Shown in pieces: positions 12,701 to 20,492 of a DNA stretch of 64,000 bases. The notes below the pieces were generated by a model. It made no database searches, was not told the origin of the DNA, and saw only the letters and a list, made by a program, of their open reading frames with translations. The translations under genes were made by a program, and so were the position numbers. This DNA is from Diadophis punctatus similis (taxonomy: Eukaryota; Chordata; Lepidosauria; Squamata; Dipsadidae): contig JALIGW010000016.1 of assembly GCA_023053685.1 (NCBI GenBank), positions 7,346,501-7,410,500 of the forward strand, given 5' to 3'. Position 1 is the stretch's first letter; each line of letters opens with the position of its first letter.

Positions 12701-13304
12701 ATGTTCTTATTTAAAAATATGTATCAAAACACATGTGCATGTGTATCAAAACAGCTAATTCATAGTGTCAATAACTTTTTTAAAGACTTTTCTCATAACA
12801 GGTAGAATACAAAGAGATTTTACATTTCGGATGGAACTCCTACAAAAACTCAAATTTTCTTCATTTCTGTAATAGTAAAGCATGGTGTTGCTATTATACC
12901 AGAACATACTGAGTTCTGTTTTCCCTTGCTGCCTACAATTCTAGATACTGCAGCATTGACATCCTGGAAGGAGTAAGTTGGTGTCTGTGACATAAAATTA
13001 ACTCTATAACATATAAAAGACACGGGGCTTAAACTAAATAGTCGTACTTAGCCTTCATTGAAGTAAATATTTTTTTCTATTTAACCAACTGTGTTTTATT
13101 CTATGCTGAAACTCCTTCCTTGAATTTGCTGCTCTCCCTAGCAAAGACCCAAAGATGTAAAGCTAAACATACCTCTTGATTTAATCCAAATGCAATCTGC
13201 CCACCATTTTCCTTAATGGACTTCTTCAGTCTGTTCTTTTCTAGAATTGTCAACTTTTTGATTCTCAGAAAGAATGTACAGCCGGCAAAAATGGCAATTG
13301 TCAT
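563..13304 (-). CDS. PARP4: PARP4 (vault poly-ADP-ribose polymerase), 5' part of the gene, partial
   Basis: PARP4 is the ADP-ribosyltransferase of cytoplasmic vault particles and also occurs in the nucleus. Eight coding exons are visible (in gene order 13304-13173, 12351-12177, 11737-11629, 8565-8487, 7320-7213, 5169-5020, 4334-4197, 736-563). All are flanked by AG/GT and their phases join into one 355-codon frame. The start MTIAIFAGCTFFLRIK resembles the human N-terminus. Residues about 1-100 form a BRCT domain (motifs KENGGQIAFGLN, THVVTENADAL, VDFIWDSI). Residues about 235-355 match the helical regulatory region (VSRISLND followed by VSRAEGILL). The catalytic, VIT, VWA and vault-binding parts lie beyond the left edge. 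The gene is divergent from CENPJ. Identity rests on remembered similarity to human PARP4 plus CENPJ/RNF17 synteny. Confidence 0.93.
803..1219 (+). mobile_element. hAT-like MITE, family A (termini CAGTGATGGCGAACC)
   Basis: 417 bp, with inverted ends CAGTGATGGCGAACC and GGTTCGCCATCACTG. It is flanked by a perfect 8-bp target duplication TCATATAG (795-802 and 1220-1227), as expected for hAT. The interior is GC-rich with no transposase frame. Related copies are at 21820-22243 and 60951-61362. Confidence 0.9.
1501..2321 (+). mobile_element. TA-target MITE, family TCGGAGTATAAG, old copy
   Basis: Inverted ends ATTTTTCGGAGTATAAG (1502-1518) and CTTATACTCTGAAAAATACGG (ending 2321) followed by TA. The left end is eroded. 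A better copy of the family is at 54751-55454. No transposase frame was seen. Confidence 0.65.
2330..2863. other. PARP4 intron, nothing recognised
   Basis: Unique-looking intronic sequence. The open frames here are short and resemble nothing I recognise. Confidence 0.4.
2864..4135 (+). mobile_element. 5'-truncated L1 LINE with 17-bp target duplication
   Basis: Insert 2881-4118 is flanked by the 17-bp direct repeat AAAAAATATGTTTGCCT (2864-2880 and 4119-4135). It carries the open C-terminal part of L1 ORF2 up to the stop at 3882-3884. The typical features are a cysteine/histidine knuckle (KCWKCPHKNGTYYHMWWTCP, about 3475-3534) and the FWQTIHNWIQE region. A short 3' UTR ends in AATAAAAATTATTTT and an A-rich tail. 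The apparent ATG at 2871 lies in the duplicated target, so the open frame is fortuitous at its start. It sits in a PARP4 intron, antisense to the gene. The open frame and intact duplication suggest a young insertion. Confidence 0.92.
4197..4334 (-). CDS. PARP4: PARP4 coding exon 7
   Basis: 138 bases, phase 0 to 0. Product includes LSEEVGRFVELLWTEAVGHL and KPVSRISLND, one of the segments most like human PARP4. Acceptor ATTTACAG, donor GTATGC. A young L1 insertion ends 61 bp downstream of the donor. Confidence 0.92.
5020..5169 (-). CDS. PARP4: PARP4 coding exon 6 (start of the helical region)
   Basis: 150 bases, phase 0 to 0. Product includes TSEEARMLYALSIQDLKKTG and YLVSEKLQE. Acceptor TTTTCTTAG, donor GTTAGT. 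Confidence 0.9.
5325..5400 (-). mobile_element. CR1/L3-type LINE 3' end fragment
   Basis: A (TTTA)n tail is followed by TATGCCGCCCAACTCCCGGA and CTCCGGGCGG. This is the minus-strand version of the CR1/L3 3' end seen intact at 11140-11216. Confidence 0.75.
5694..6348 (+). mobile_element. Solo LTR, 655 bp, with 5-bp target duplication
   Basis: Starts TGCCATGCCCC and ends GGTCATCACA, flanked by GAATC on both sides (5689-5693 and 6349-6353). A polyadenylation signal AATAAA lies at 6285-6290. No internal retroelement genes are adjacent, so it is read as a solo LTR left by recombination. Family (Ty3-like or retroviral) cannot be assigned. The open frames inside it are not called as genes. Confidence 0.7.
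6362..6495 (+). mobile_element. hAT-like MITE, family C (termini CAGGAGTGTCAAACT)
   Basis: 134 bp with ends CAGGAGTGTCAAACT and AGTTTGACACCCGTG, and a perfect 8-bp duplication ATTTAGAT (6354-6361 and 6496-6503). It lies directly beside the solo LTR: its target duplication begins at the base after the LTR duplication. Confidence 0.88.
6822..6910 (+). repeat. Simple repeat (GAGAG)n
   Basis: About 85 bp of GAGAG pentamers with one phase slip near the middle. Confidence 0.95.
7213..7320 (-). CDS. PARP4: PARP4 coding exon 5
   Basis: 108 bases, phase 0 to 0. Product IAAHGEYVVLEMQCFQQECS, followed by YPFCIIAHYSMLEG. The acceptor polypyrimidine tract is a pure C run (the G run at 7323-7337 on the plus strand). 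Donor GTAAGT. Confidence 0.88.
7552..7800 (+). mobile_element. tRNA-derived SINE (Sauria type), full length
   Basis: A tRNA-like head with A box TGGCGCAGTGG and B box GTTCAAATCTC is followed by the body (GGTAAAATGAGGACCCAGAT) and a tail of GCTATT/GCTAGT units. Related copies: 15369, 25017, 34179 and 41706 (inverted). Confidence 0.88.
7801..8486. other. PARP4 intron, nothing recognised
   Basis: AT-rich intronic sequence with no repeat family or frame I recognise. Confidence 0.4.
8487..8565 (-). CDS. PARP4: PARP4 coding exon 4
   Basis: 79 bases. Acceptor GGTTCCAG, donor GTAATT. Product YSDNDEYVPYFPKEFELAKY aligns with the human segment before the regulatory domain (PQDFEVAKY). Confidence 0.88.
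8930..9593 (+). mobile_element. TA-target MITE, family CAGGTAGTCCT, split by a later hAT insertion
   Basis: Ends CAGGTAGTCCTTAACTTACG and TAAATTGAGGACTAC, related to the uninterrupted copy at 52007-52373. The hAT-like element at 9230-9489 sits inside it, so the inner insertion is younger. Confidence 0.8.
9230..9489 (+). mobile_element. hAT-like MITE, family B (termini CAGNGGTGGGTTCC)
   Basis: 260 bp, ends CAGGAGTGGGTTCC and GGAACCCACCTCTG. Target duplication CTACAAAG/CTATAAAG (7 of 8 match; 9222-9229 and 9490-9497). It contains the palindrome TGCGCATGCGCA at 9291-9302. Nested in the 8930-9593 MITE. Confidence 0.88.
9779..11216 (+). mobile_element. CR1/L3-type LINE, 5'-truncated, open reverse transcriptase frame and 3' end
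   Basis: The open frame runs to 11012 without interruption (448 codons if read from the non-LINE ATG at 9666). Reverse transcriptase motifs are visible: YQSGFRRGYSTETAL, DFSAAFDTIDH, CGVPQGSVLSPILFN, and the catalytic YADD (about 10161-10172). The 3' UTR ends with GCCGCCCTGAGTCCCTCGGG, GGGCGGCATATAAG and a tail of AAATA repeats. The endonuclease and ORF1 are missing. It lies in a PARP4 intron, antisense to the gene. The open frame suggests recent activity. A following (ACA)n run is at 11224-11250. Confidence 0.9.
11251..11628. other. PARP4 intron, nothing recognised
   Basis: No coding or repeat signal recognised between the CR1/L3 tail and coding exon 3. Confidence 0.4.
11629..11737 (-). CDS. 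PARP4: PARP4 coding exon 3 (acidic linker)
   Basis: 109 bases. Acceptor AAATAG, donor GTAACT. Product TEMTLMNDDDSPLEEDASEE is an acidic linker after the BRCT domain. The last codon is split AG/A with the next exon. Confidence 0.85.
12177..12351 (-). CDS. PARP4: PARP4 coding exon 2 (BRCT core)
   Basis: The acceptor AATTTTAG precedes 12351 and the donor GTAAGG follows 12177. It is 175 bases long, from phase 0 to phase 1. The product reads CTHVVTENADALSPSH and contains VDFIWDSIQERRLL, the C-terminal BRCT tryptophan helix. Confidence 0.9.
12352..13172. other. PARP4 intron, nothing recognised
   Basis: AT-rich intron between coding exons 1 and 2; no frame or repeat family recognised. Confidence 0.4.
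13173..13304 (-). CDS. PARP4: PARP4 coding exon 1 (start codon, BRCT N-terminus)
   Basis: ATG at 13304-13302, one base after the acceptor (TTTGCAG ending at 13306). It encodes 44 codons ending LNQE and the donor GTATGT follows. An upstream in-frame ATG at 13316 lies before the splice acceptor, so it is intronic and not the start. Confidence 0.9.
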
Positions 13305-14075
13305 CCTGCAAAGCAAATTTCAAATCAGAATAGTTCCAGCAAGGATTTTTTTTTATTACTTTGGGCCATGATGACTTGGATGCTAACCTGAGCATGCCCA
13401 GGAAGGGAAAGCTTCAAGAGATGTTTACAATATGGCTGGCTTCATGATCATCATTACAGTTAATTATTGAAAAAGGCTACAGTGGATTAATGCAAACATG
13501 AAAATATATAATATTCTAGATGTAAAATAAATGTTGACTCTAGGGGAATTAATTGTAAGTTTTGTGGCTCCTAATAAAATGTATTTGTTGCAGTGACACT
13601 GCAGTATATACAGTATGTTTTTCAATGGAGGTAACAGGCATGTATATTAGTTAGTATTAATACAGATATGCCTCTTAATTTCATTCATATTCTTTTTATT
13701 TATGATTCTGATGGTCATATACTTTATTAAGGAGAGATTCTAGCAACTAACTAGAAGACAAACTAACACAATCCGAAAGGTAACAAGATCCTTTCACCTT
13801 ATGTAGTGTTGCGCCCAGTCTTAAATATTTCCTTTAACGCCTATAGATCATCCAAGCATTCTGCATGAACTTCCCTCTGCCTAGTACTGTAAAATTGCAG
13901 CTTATCATTCCACTATTGAAGACACAGGGTCCTACAGTAGCAAAATTATCAAACAAAACATCTGTCAGGGTTCACGTTTCAGCAAATTATGAGATTCAGT
14001 TAAAATACCGTTCCTCTTGTCGGGATTCATCTGAAAATCCAAACGAGAGAGAGAGAGATTTAAAAAACTACTTGC
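13305..14075. other. PARP4 5' intron, nothing recognised
   Basis: Intronic under the model that exon 1 lies at 14076 or beyond. No coding similarity was seen in the 97-codon frame at 13865-14158. Confidence 0.35.
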
Positions 14076-14315
14076 CTGCTGGCTGCTTTATTCCAATTTC
14101 GCAGCAGATACTTCCTGGTTCCTGTACCTCAAGGGAAGTTCAAACCAAGTTGTATTAGGTTTCCAAAGGGAGGGCGTCGATACGCTCAGCTTTACGGAAG
14201 CAAAGCCAATAAAATTGTTCCAGATTGCGAATCAACAACAAATAGTAGGGGGGAGGCGTGCGCCCTCTCATGGATATTTCATTTTTCCTATCCTGTAAAG
14301 CCGGGGCGGGGCAGG
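14076..14315 (-). promoter_or_regulatory. Candidate PARP4 promoter and non-coding exon 1
   Basis: A GC-rich patch lies 0.8 kb upstream of the PARP4 start exon. It has a GC box (GGGGCGGGGC at 14303-14312) and a CCAAT box (14205-14210). Reading leftwards, a possible first exon would end at 14076 with CAG/GCAAGT, the consensus for a GC-AG donor; no good GT donor was seen. The transcription start is not determined. An alternative is that PARP4 transcription starts near the CENPJ promoter at 17.85 kb. Confidence 0.35.
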
Positions 14316-15261
14316 GGAGAACGGACGGAAACTTGTGGCAAAATTAACACATTTGTCAGAGCATCCATTCTCTGATAATTTTATTCTTAATTAGCTGCAT
14401 TAATGAAAGCTAATTTGTTGCGAAAAGGTTTAGTAGAAGGGAAAAATGCAAGTTAAAAATAGTCCACGAGAATTTCCTAAAATGGTGTGCATTTAGCCCT
14501 TCAAGAAGAAATCCTCTATCAAATCTGGCTGAATCATCTGGCTTAATTTTTAGACTTGACTTCTTCTCCAGTCTTCTTCTCCCTCTTTTCCTCCTCCTCC
14601 TCCTCCTCCTCTTTGGATATTTTACATTTTAATGAAAGCATTGGTCTACAATGGAGATTGGCCAATAGTAAAATACTTCATAAAAGTGACACATTACTCT
14701 GATAAGGTAATTCTCACATGTTCTGGATTTGTTTGACACACAGATCTATAAACATCATCTAAGTTTACTTCAAACAATACTATAAGATGAAATGCAGCTG
14801 GTTACATTTGTGGTACTCTGTACTATGCCAACACAGCCATAGTATGAAATTGAATTTTGTTCAATCTGTGAAAAATCTCCCAGGGGGAATATTAAGAACA
14901 ATAACAATACTCTGACTATTACAAACAATTTATTGTTTGTATTAAGGTACCATTTTGAGCAGATTTCAAAGATTAGAATTGCCAGATCTAAGTTGCAAAT
15001 ATCCAGATGACCAAGAGATTGCAGCAAAGAAACAAAGAAAACTCTGCTGCCATCTAATGATTCTCTGGAGTTTTGTTATGGAGATTTGAGGGGCACATAA
15101 AGCAGATTGAAACTTGAACTAGCAGAAGCATGATTCCAGATAAGGCACACTTCTGCATTATATTTTATGATTCAAAGAATGAGACTTTTATTTGGATTTT
15201 TTAAATCATGACTCTTTTACTTTATAAGTAACTTAAGCCAGTGAACATACAGTACATAATG
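14316..15261. other. PARP4-CENPJ intergenic sequence, nothing recognised
   Basis: Holds a short (TCC)n run near 14590-14612; otherwise no gene or clear repeat. Confidence 0.4.
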
Positions 15262-15368
15262 TTTCTCCTATTGTCCCAACAATCACCTTGTGAGGTAGGT
15301 TGGGTTGAGAGAGAATAACTGGTCCAAAGTCATCCAGCCAGCTTTCATCTTTCATCTTTCATCATATA
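15262..15368 (-). mobile_element. MIR-like SINE, left part, split by later insertions
   Basis: Contains CCTTGTGAGGTAGGTTGGGT and ACTGGTCCAAAGTCATCCAG, typical of the middle of MIR/CORE-type SINEs read in reverse. The tRNA-like end continues at about 16645-16704 (GACTAGAACTCAAATCTCCT, CACTAGACC). A Sauria-type SINE and a LINE fragment lie between. Confidence 0.6.
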
Positions 15369-15627
15369 GAGCCGAGGTGGCGCAGTGGTTAAATGCAGCA
15401 CTGCAGGCTACTTCAGCTGACTGCTAGTTCAGCTGTTCAGCTAGTTCAGCTGTTCAAATCTCACCTGCTCAAGGTTGACTCAGCCTTCCATCCTTCTGAG
15501 GTGGGTAAAATGAGGACCCAGATTGTTGGGGGCAATATGCTGAACTCTGTAAACCGCTTAGAGAGGGCTGTAAAGCACTATGAAGCAGTATATAAGTCTA
15601 AGTGCTATTGCTATTGCTATCTCTAAG
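15369..15627 (+). mobile_element. tRNA-derived SINE (Sauria type), full length
   Basis: GAGCCGAGGTGGCGCAGTGG head, B box GTTCAAATCTC, body GAGGACCCAGATTGTTGGGG, and a GCTATT tail. Confidence 0.88.
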
Positions 15628-16644
15628 GTTTATTTATTTTATTTACTTATTAATTATTTATTTAGTTTGTCAAACATGTACAAGATTACAGGTATAAGTG
15701 TAAACATGGACATGAACACAGGAAATGAGTACAAATAAATGGGGACAGTAGGACAGGGATGGTGCTGGTGCGCTTATGCACACACCCTTTACGGATCTCT
15801 TAGGAATGGGGTGAAGTCCACAGTAGACAGTTTAAGCTGTGGGGGTTTGAGGATGTAACAACGGAGTCAGATAGAGCATTCCAGGCGTTGATCACTCTGT
15901 TGTTGAAGTCCAGGGCTGAAATGCTCCCGGTTTGGGCGTGCCTGCCAGTCGTCGGAGAGCCGGTAACAATCGCAGTGTGAGGCTTTGCCCACCTGCCCGG
16001 ACACCGCCATTTGGGTTCTTTTACCCTCTGCGCATGCACATGGTGCCATAAGGGATTCTATTGTGAGCAGAGGAGTGGAGTATTCTTCTCGTGAAATACC
16101 TCTGGACCCGCTCAATTGTATTAATGTCCAATGTACAGTGTGGATTCCAGGCAGACAAGTTGTATTCGAGGGCTGGTCTGGCAAAGGTTTTGTATGCCCT
16201 GGTTTGCAGTACAATGTTACCAGAGAAGAAGCTTTGCAAAATTAAGTTAACAACTCTTAATGCCTTTTTGGCAATGCTGTTAGTGAGCTGTGGGGCTTAG
16301 ATCGTTTGAGATGAGTACTCCTAGGTCCTTGACAGAGTGAGGGTTGTCTACGAGGTCATATCTGCTCAGCTTGTATTTGGTGTTCTGATTTTTGTTGCCA
16401 ATGTGTAAGACAGAACATTTGTTAGTTGAGATTCGGAGTTGCCAATTGCGTGACCATTCTGACACATAGTCAAGGTCTCTTTGTAGGGCAGCAGTATTGT
16501 CGGTGGTGTTAAATAGTTTTACGTCATCAGTGAAGAGGACGCAGCTGCTTATAATATGATCGCAAAGGTCATTTATGTAAAGCAGAAAAAGTGTGGGTCC
16601 TAAAATGCTGCCTTGGGGGACACCTCTGTTAACTGGTGCCGAGT
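15628..16644 (-). mobile_element. Non-LTR retrotransposon, C-terminal RT remnant
   Basis: On the minus strand, from right to left: NWQLRISTNKCSVLHIGN and VKDLGVLISNDLSP (16465-16280), then FARPALEYNLSAWNPH and VQRYFTRRI (16239-16021), then NNRVINAWNALSDSVV (about 15917-15860), then a 3' UTR and (TTTA) tail. This is the usual end of a CR1/L2/jockey-like reverse transcriptase, broken by frameshifts. A GC-rich piece (about 15999-16037, CGCCATTTGGGTTCTTTTAC) interrupts it. The 3' UTR is related to 59690-59800. Confidence 0.7.
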
Positions 16645-16704
16645 TCTAGGTGGGACTAGAACTCAAATCTCCTGCTTTCTAGACTAGTGCCCTATCCACT
16701 AGAC

Positions 16705-16828
16705 CAGGGCTGTCAAACCCTGGCCCATGGGCCGGATTCGTCACGTGCTGACCATGCCCCCGCCCAGTTTAGTGAAGTCCTGATACGTCACATGACATCA
16801 CCGTGATGACATGAGTTTGACACCCCTG
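16705..16828 (+). mobile_element. hAT-like MITE, family C
   Basis: 124 bp, ends CAGGGCTGTCAAACCC and GAGTTTGACACCCCTG, perfect 8-bp duplication CACTAGAC (16697-16704 and 16829-16836). It is inserted into the tRNA-like end of the MIR-like SINE. Confidence 0.88.
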
Positions 16829-16974
16829 CACTAGACCAAACTGGTCTTTTTAAAATTATTCTAAGGGTATACTTGCCAGTTAGAAAGGCAGTGTACAAAT
16901 CAAATAAGTAGGAAAACCATAGTCACTGTATTTTATTTTGTATTATTTTTACCATTATTGTTTACAATTCCCAC

Positions 16975-17645
16975 TGTTGCCTCCAGACTCACTCCTGCAT
17001 TCACAATCCCCACTGTTGCACTTCCTGTTTGGCATGGAGCCGATAAGAACTTGATACCTGACTCTGAGAGACTTTTACTTTTGAAAGAGAGTCTTCTTTC
17101 CCGATCAGCAAATATGAATCACCAAGTAATTCAGGCAAAGCAAAAAGCATTTATTAAAGGGAGGTGAAGTCCTTTTATAGGGTAACAACTGATACATATA
17201 TTTGAATGCGATACATCAGAAAGCAAGTGATGAACCAATAAAAGACATTGATTACATGCAAGACTTGAACAATAGAAAACATTGATTCTAGATAACATTC
17301 CACAAGTGCAAATGTATGGATTATATTACTCTTTTCCGGCTGGATTTGTATCTTTCATAAAACTTCAAATCTATTCAAGGACTTTCAGAATACAATCTCC
17401 ATTGTTTAGTGCTAAAATGACAAGTTATTGCATACCAAAAGAAATTGACATTGGCCAAGAAGAAGAAAAAAAATACCCTGTGTTTTCTTGAAGTTAAAAA
17501 GAGGTCTAGATTGCCAGGTTAAGTGCTAATGTCACCTTTTAAAACGCTAATAATGAGGTCTAAAATTTTAGGCAACACCACAATCCAAAGAGTAAAATTG
17601 TTCTTGGTTTTGAAGGCAACGCAGAACTTATTTTCACCCTGACAG
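16975..17645 (-). mobile_element. Probable LTR, minus orientation
   Basis: Read on the minus strand it starts TGTCAGGGTGAAAATAAG (17645), with a TATA-like CCTATAAAAGG (about 17183-17173) and then AATAAA (about 17156-17151). It ends near GGAAGTGCAACA or GGAGGCAACA. This order (TG start, TATA, AATAAA, CA end) is that of an LTR. No matching 5-bp target duplication was found, so the boundaries are uncertain. Confidence 0.45.
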
Positions 17646-17819
17646 ACCATCACAATATTTTTCTGTAGTTTTTAAAAGCTTTTCTTAACTCGTACATCGC
17701 ACATTACAATTATTTCCTCACTTTAAAATTAAATATTGTTGCGGTGGTGATGATGTTTACAATAGCTAGCCTTTCCTTCAAAAGGAGGGACTCCACCCCT
17801 CCCTTTAACCGCCACTAAG

Positions 17820-18070
17820 TTCAGCCAAGAGCCATGACGCCAACTAATGTTTTCCGAAACTTCTTGGGAATCGTAGTCAGTTACGCCACAGTCGGCCTGC
17901 TTCGTAGAACGGTGACTTTCCCGGCGGCGAACTACGACTCCCAGAACGCTCTGCGCTCCCTATTCTTCAGCCTGTGGCGCTGATCGCTTCGAAGGTGGCG
18001 GTAGGTTTGTACTGTAAAGGATCTGAGTGTCGGCGCTTTCTGCGGGAAGAGGTTGGACGCGTCGAGGGAG
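17820..18070 (+). promoter_or_regulatory. CENPJ promoter and non-coding exon 1
   Basis: GC-rich region with two inverted copies of a ZNF143/STAF-like element: ACTACGACTCCCAGAACGC on plus (17931-17949) and ACTACGATTCCCAAGAA on minus (17877-17861), 53 bp apart. A non-coding first exon probably starts near 17950-17990 and ends at 18070 with the donor GTGAGT (GGGAG/GTGAGTGAGG). It would splice to the ATG exon at 24031. No TATA box is seen. The two motif orientations fit a bidirectional promoter, but no minus-strand transcript is demonstrated. Confidence 0.65.
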
Positions 18071-19791
18071 GTGAGTGAGGGGGCTGAGAGGTTGTTGTAG
18101 TCTGTTTTTCTTCCGCTGCCTTTCATAAGATGCATTGGTGTTCAGGATTTGAGGACGTGACGGCGGATTCGCTCACTTTTATTTAGATCTCCAGCCCACC
18201 TTTTAGGCCCTCTCTGGGCGATAAGCCCCGCCGTCGCGTTTGTGTTTGCCTCCTGTCTGCCTTCTCCTCTCGTTCTCACACCAGATGAGTAGAGGTTTTA
18301 ATGAAGAAGTCAAAAAGGCCCCAAGGCTACGTAAATGAATACATTGGCATCTTTGGCACGATCCCTGTGATACTGGATCAGGCAGGGAAGTTCGGGACGG
18401 CTGCAATGTTGCCATCCGAATGTATGGGGAATAAAATCTCATCTGGAGAATTCTTGGAGTTGGGGCTCCATTGTCCTTGGAGACACCAGAGTTTAAAAGG
18501 TTTATGATCTTTTTGGGTGCGTATCGAACTTATGGGATGACCCTTGTATTTTATCTTTCTATGTTAAAAACATGCAAATAATCAGATGTATAAACATGAT
18601 GGAGTCAGAAATCCATTTTTTTAAAAAAAAAATCATTTTTCTTTTTTTTAACTTGTTTGATATTTAATTCTTGTTAAATCTGCCCTGTTCATTTTTCCTT
18701 TCATTAACATGTACTGTGCGCATACACACAATACAATCGACAATTATGATTAATAATTGTTAGCAAGGACTCAGTTACGGTGTATGTAGATGAATGCACA
18801 ATTTGGGAGACTTGACAGAGTAGGTTAAGGATAGGTCGTGATGACGAATATCTAGTTGCTAGGAGTCAAAAACGACTTGATTACGCATAATAAAAAACAG
18901 TACAATAGTACTGTTTTTTTACTGTTAAGTAATTAGTTTAAGATCAAAACATTATATAACAAATACGTTGATATGAGTTGTAGTGTTTTTTCAATACTTT
19001 ACTCAACTTTAGATGAAAAAGGCAAATAATTTTATGCTTGTAACATTGATATCCTAAACTGTAAATAATGTTAATAGAATACTTCTCTTTTTTTCAATAC
19101 TAGTCTAAACTATCTAAATAGTACAATGTTAATTGCCTTTAATTATATAAACATCACTATTAAAAAGATATCTAACAATAAACAAGATTTATAATAACAT
19201 AATAAAAGGGGGGAAAGACACTAAACTCTGGAGATTTATAAATGAAAAGTATTATCAGAACCAACACAAAAAATCTTTTTAGTTTATGAAAGCTGCTTAA
19301 ATCAGAATATGGAACAAGGTTCTGTTGAATTCTGTCAAGGTAATTGTGAAATGCAGAAACAGTAACTTCTGTCTCACACCAACCGGACAGCAATATGGAT
19401 AACTTGTCTATTTATCATGTAAACTTATCATATTATATTGTTTTTATATGTTTTTGGTATATGTTTTATAGATTTTCCATAAATTATTTTTGAATTATAA
19501 TCCAGTTAGAAATGAAAGATTGGGTGGCATTAAGATACTGTAAATAAATAAATTTAGTAGCCAAATAAAAAACACAAATATAAATAGATTTTTAAAACAT
19601 TGGTCACTTAATTATTGTATTATATTTCCATCAAATTATATTTATTTCCATCAAATTATATTTCCATCGAAAGAGGAAGCAGCCCAAATTAGTTCAGAAT
19701 TGTCCCTCATTAGTCTAATCAAATATGGTCCAAGAAGCTGAAAAATAGTACATGAATATTTATGTACTTGTTTGTTTTTCTTGGTTTATAT
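18071..19791. other. CENPJ intron 1, first part
   Basis: AT-rich intron. A short perfect hairpin (12-bp stem AAAAAACAGTAC, loop AATA) is at 18892-18919. Just before it, GGAGTCAAAAACGACTTGAT (18861-18880) resembles an RTE/Bov-B 3' tail. Nothing else recognised. Confidence 0.4.
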
Positions 19792-20484
19792 AAGGGGTGT
19801 CAAACTCAATTTCACTGAAGGCTGCATCAGGGTTGTGTTTCACTTTGGGGGGCTGGGGTGGGCGTGGCCAGATTAGGCATGGCCAGCTCAATGTCACTCG
19901 TGTCACTGTGGTGGCCCAAACGCTCTGCCAGCAAAAACTGGCTCCCAAGCTCTGTTTCGGCTGCAATGGCCTTCTGCAACTCTCTGCCAGTGAAAATGGA
20001 GCTTGGGAGTGCCGCCCGCAGCCCTTGCGAGCTCTGTTTTCGACCACAATGGCCTCCTGCAACACTCTGCCAGTGAAAATGGAGCTTGGGAGTGCCGCCC
20101 GCAGCCCTTGCGAGCTCTGTTTTTGACCACAATGGCCTCCTGCAACATTCTGCCAGTGAAAATGGAGCTTGGAAGTACCGCCCGCAGCCCTTGCGAGCTC
20201 TGTTTTCAGCCACAATGGCCTCCTGCAATCCTCTGCCAGTGAAAATGGAGCTTTGGAGTGCCGCCTGCAGCCCTTGTGAGCTCTGTTTTCAGCTGCAATG
20301 GCCTGCACCCTCTGCCAATGAAAACAGAGCTCAGGAGGGCCACATGCAGCCCTCCTAAGCTCCGTTTTCACTGGCAGAGGCACTGCGGACCAATCCTTTG
20401 CTGTTTCCAGGGTGGCCCCGTGGGACAGTTCTAAGCACCCTGTGGGCCGGATCCGGCCCCCAGGACTTGAGTTTGACACCCCTG
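19792..20484 (+). mobile_element. hAT-like MITE, family C, enlarged by an internal tandem repeat
   Basis: 693 bp, ends AAGGGGTGTCAAACTC (first C lost) and GAGTTTGACACCCCTG, perfect 8-bp duplication GTTTATAT (19784-19791 and 20485-20492). Its interior contains an 83-bp unit repeated about four times. The minus-strand frame of 239 codons across it is a by-product of the repeat. Confidence 0.88.
19978..20330 (+). repeat. 83-bp tandem repeat inside a MITE
   Basis: The marker GAGCTCTGTTTT starts at 20029, 20112, 20195 and 20278, exactly 83 bases apart, with the intervening sequence (CTGCCAGTGAAAATGGAGCT and so on) conserved between units. Confidence 0.92.
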
Positions 20485-20492
20485 GTTTATAT

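Noticed and set aside
18301..18507. 68-codon plus frame after the CENPJ promoter
   Set aside because: Lies in intron 1, has no splice support and no similarity to CENPJ.
19978..20330. CRISPR-like regular repeats
   Set aside because: The units are contiguous 83-bp tandem copies with no unique spacers, and the genome is vertebrate.
19760..20479. 239-codon minus-strand open frame
   Set aside because: It is the translation of the 83-bp tandem repeat inside a MITE; repeats in different frames give similar peptides.
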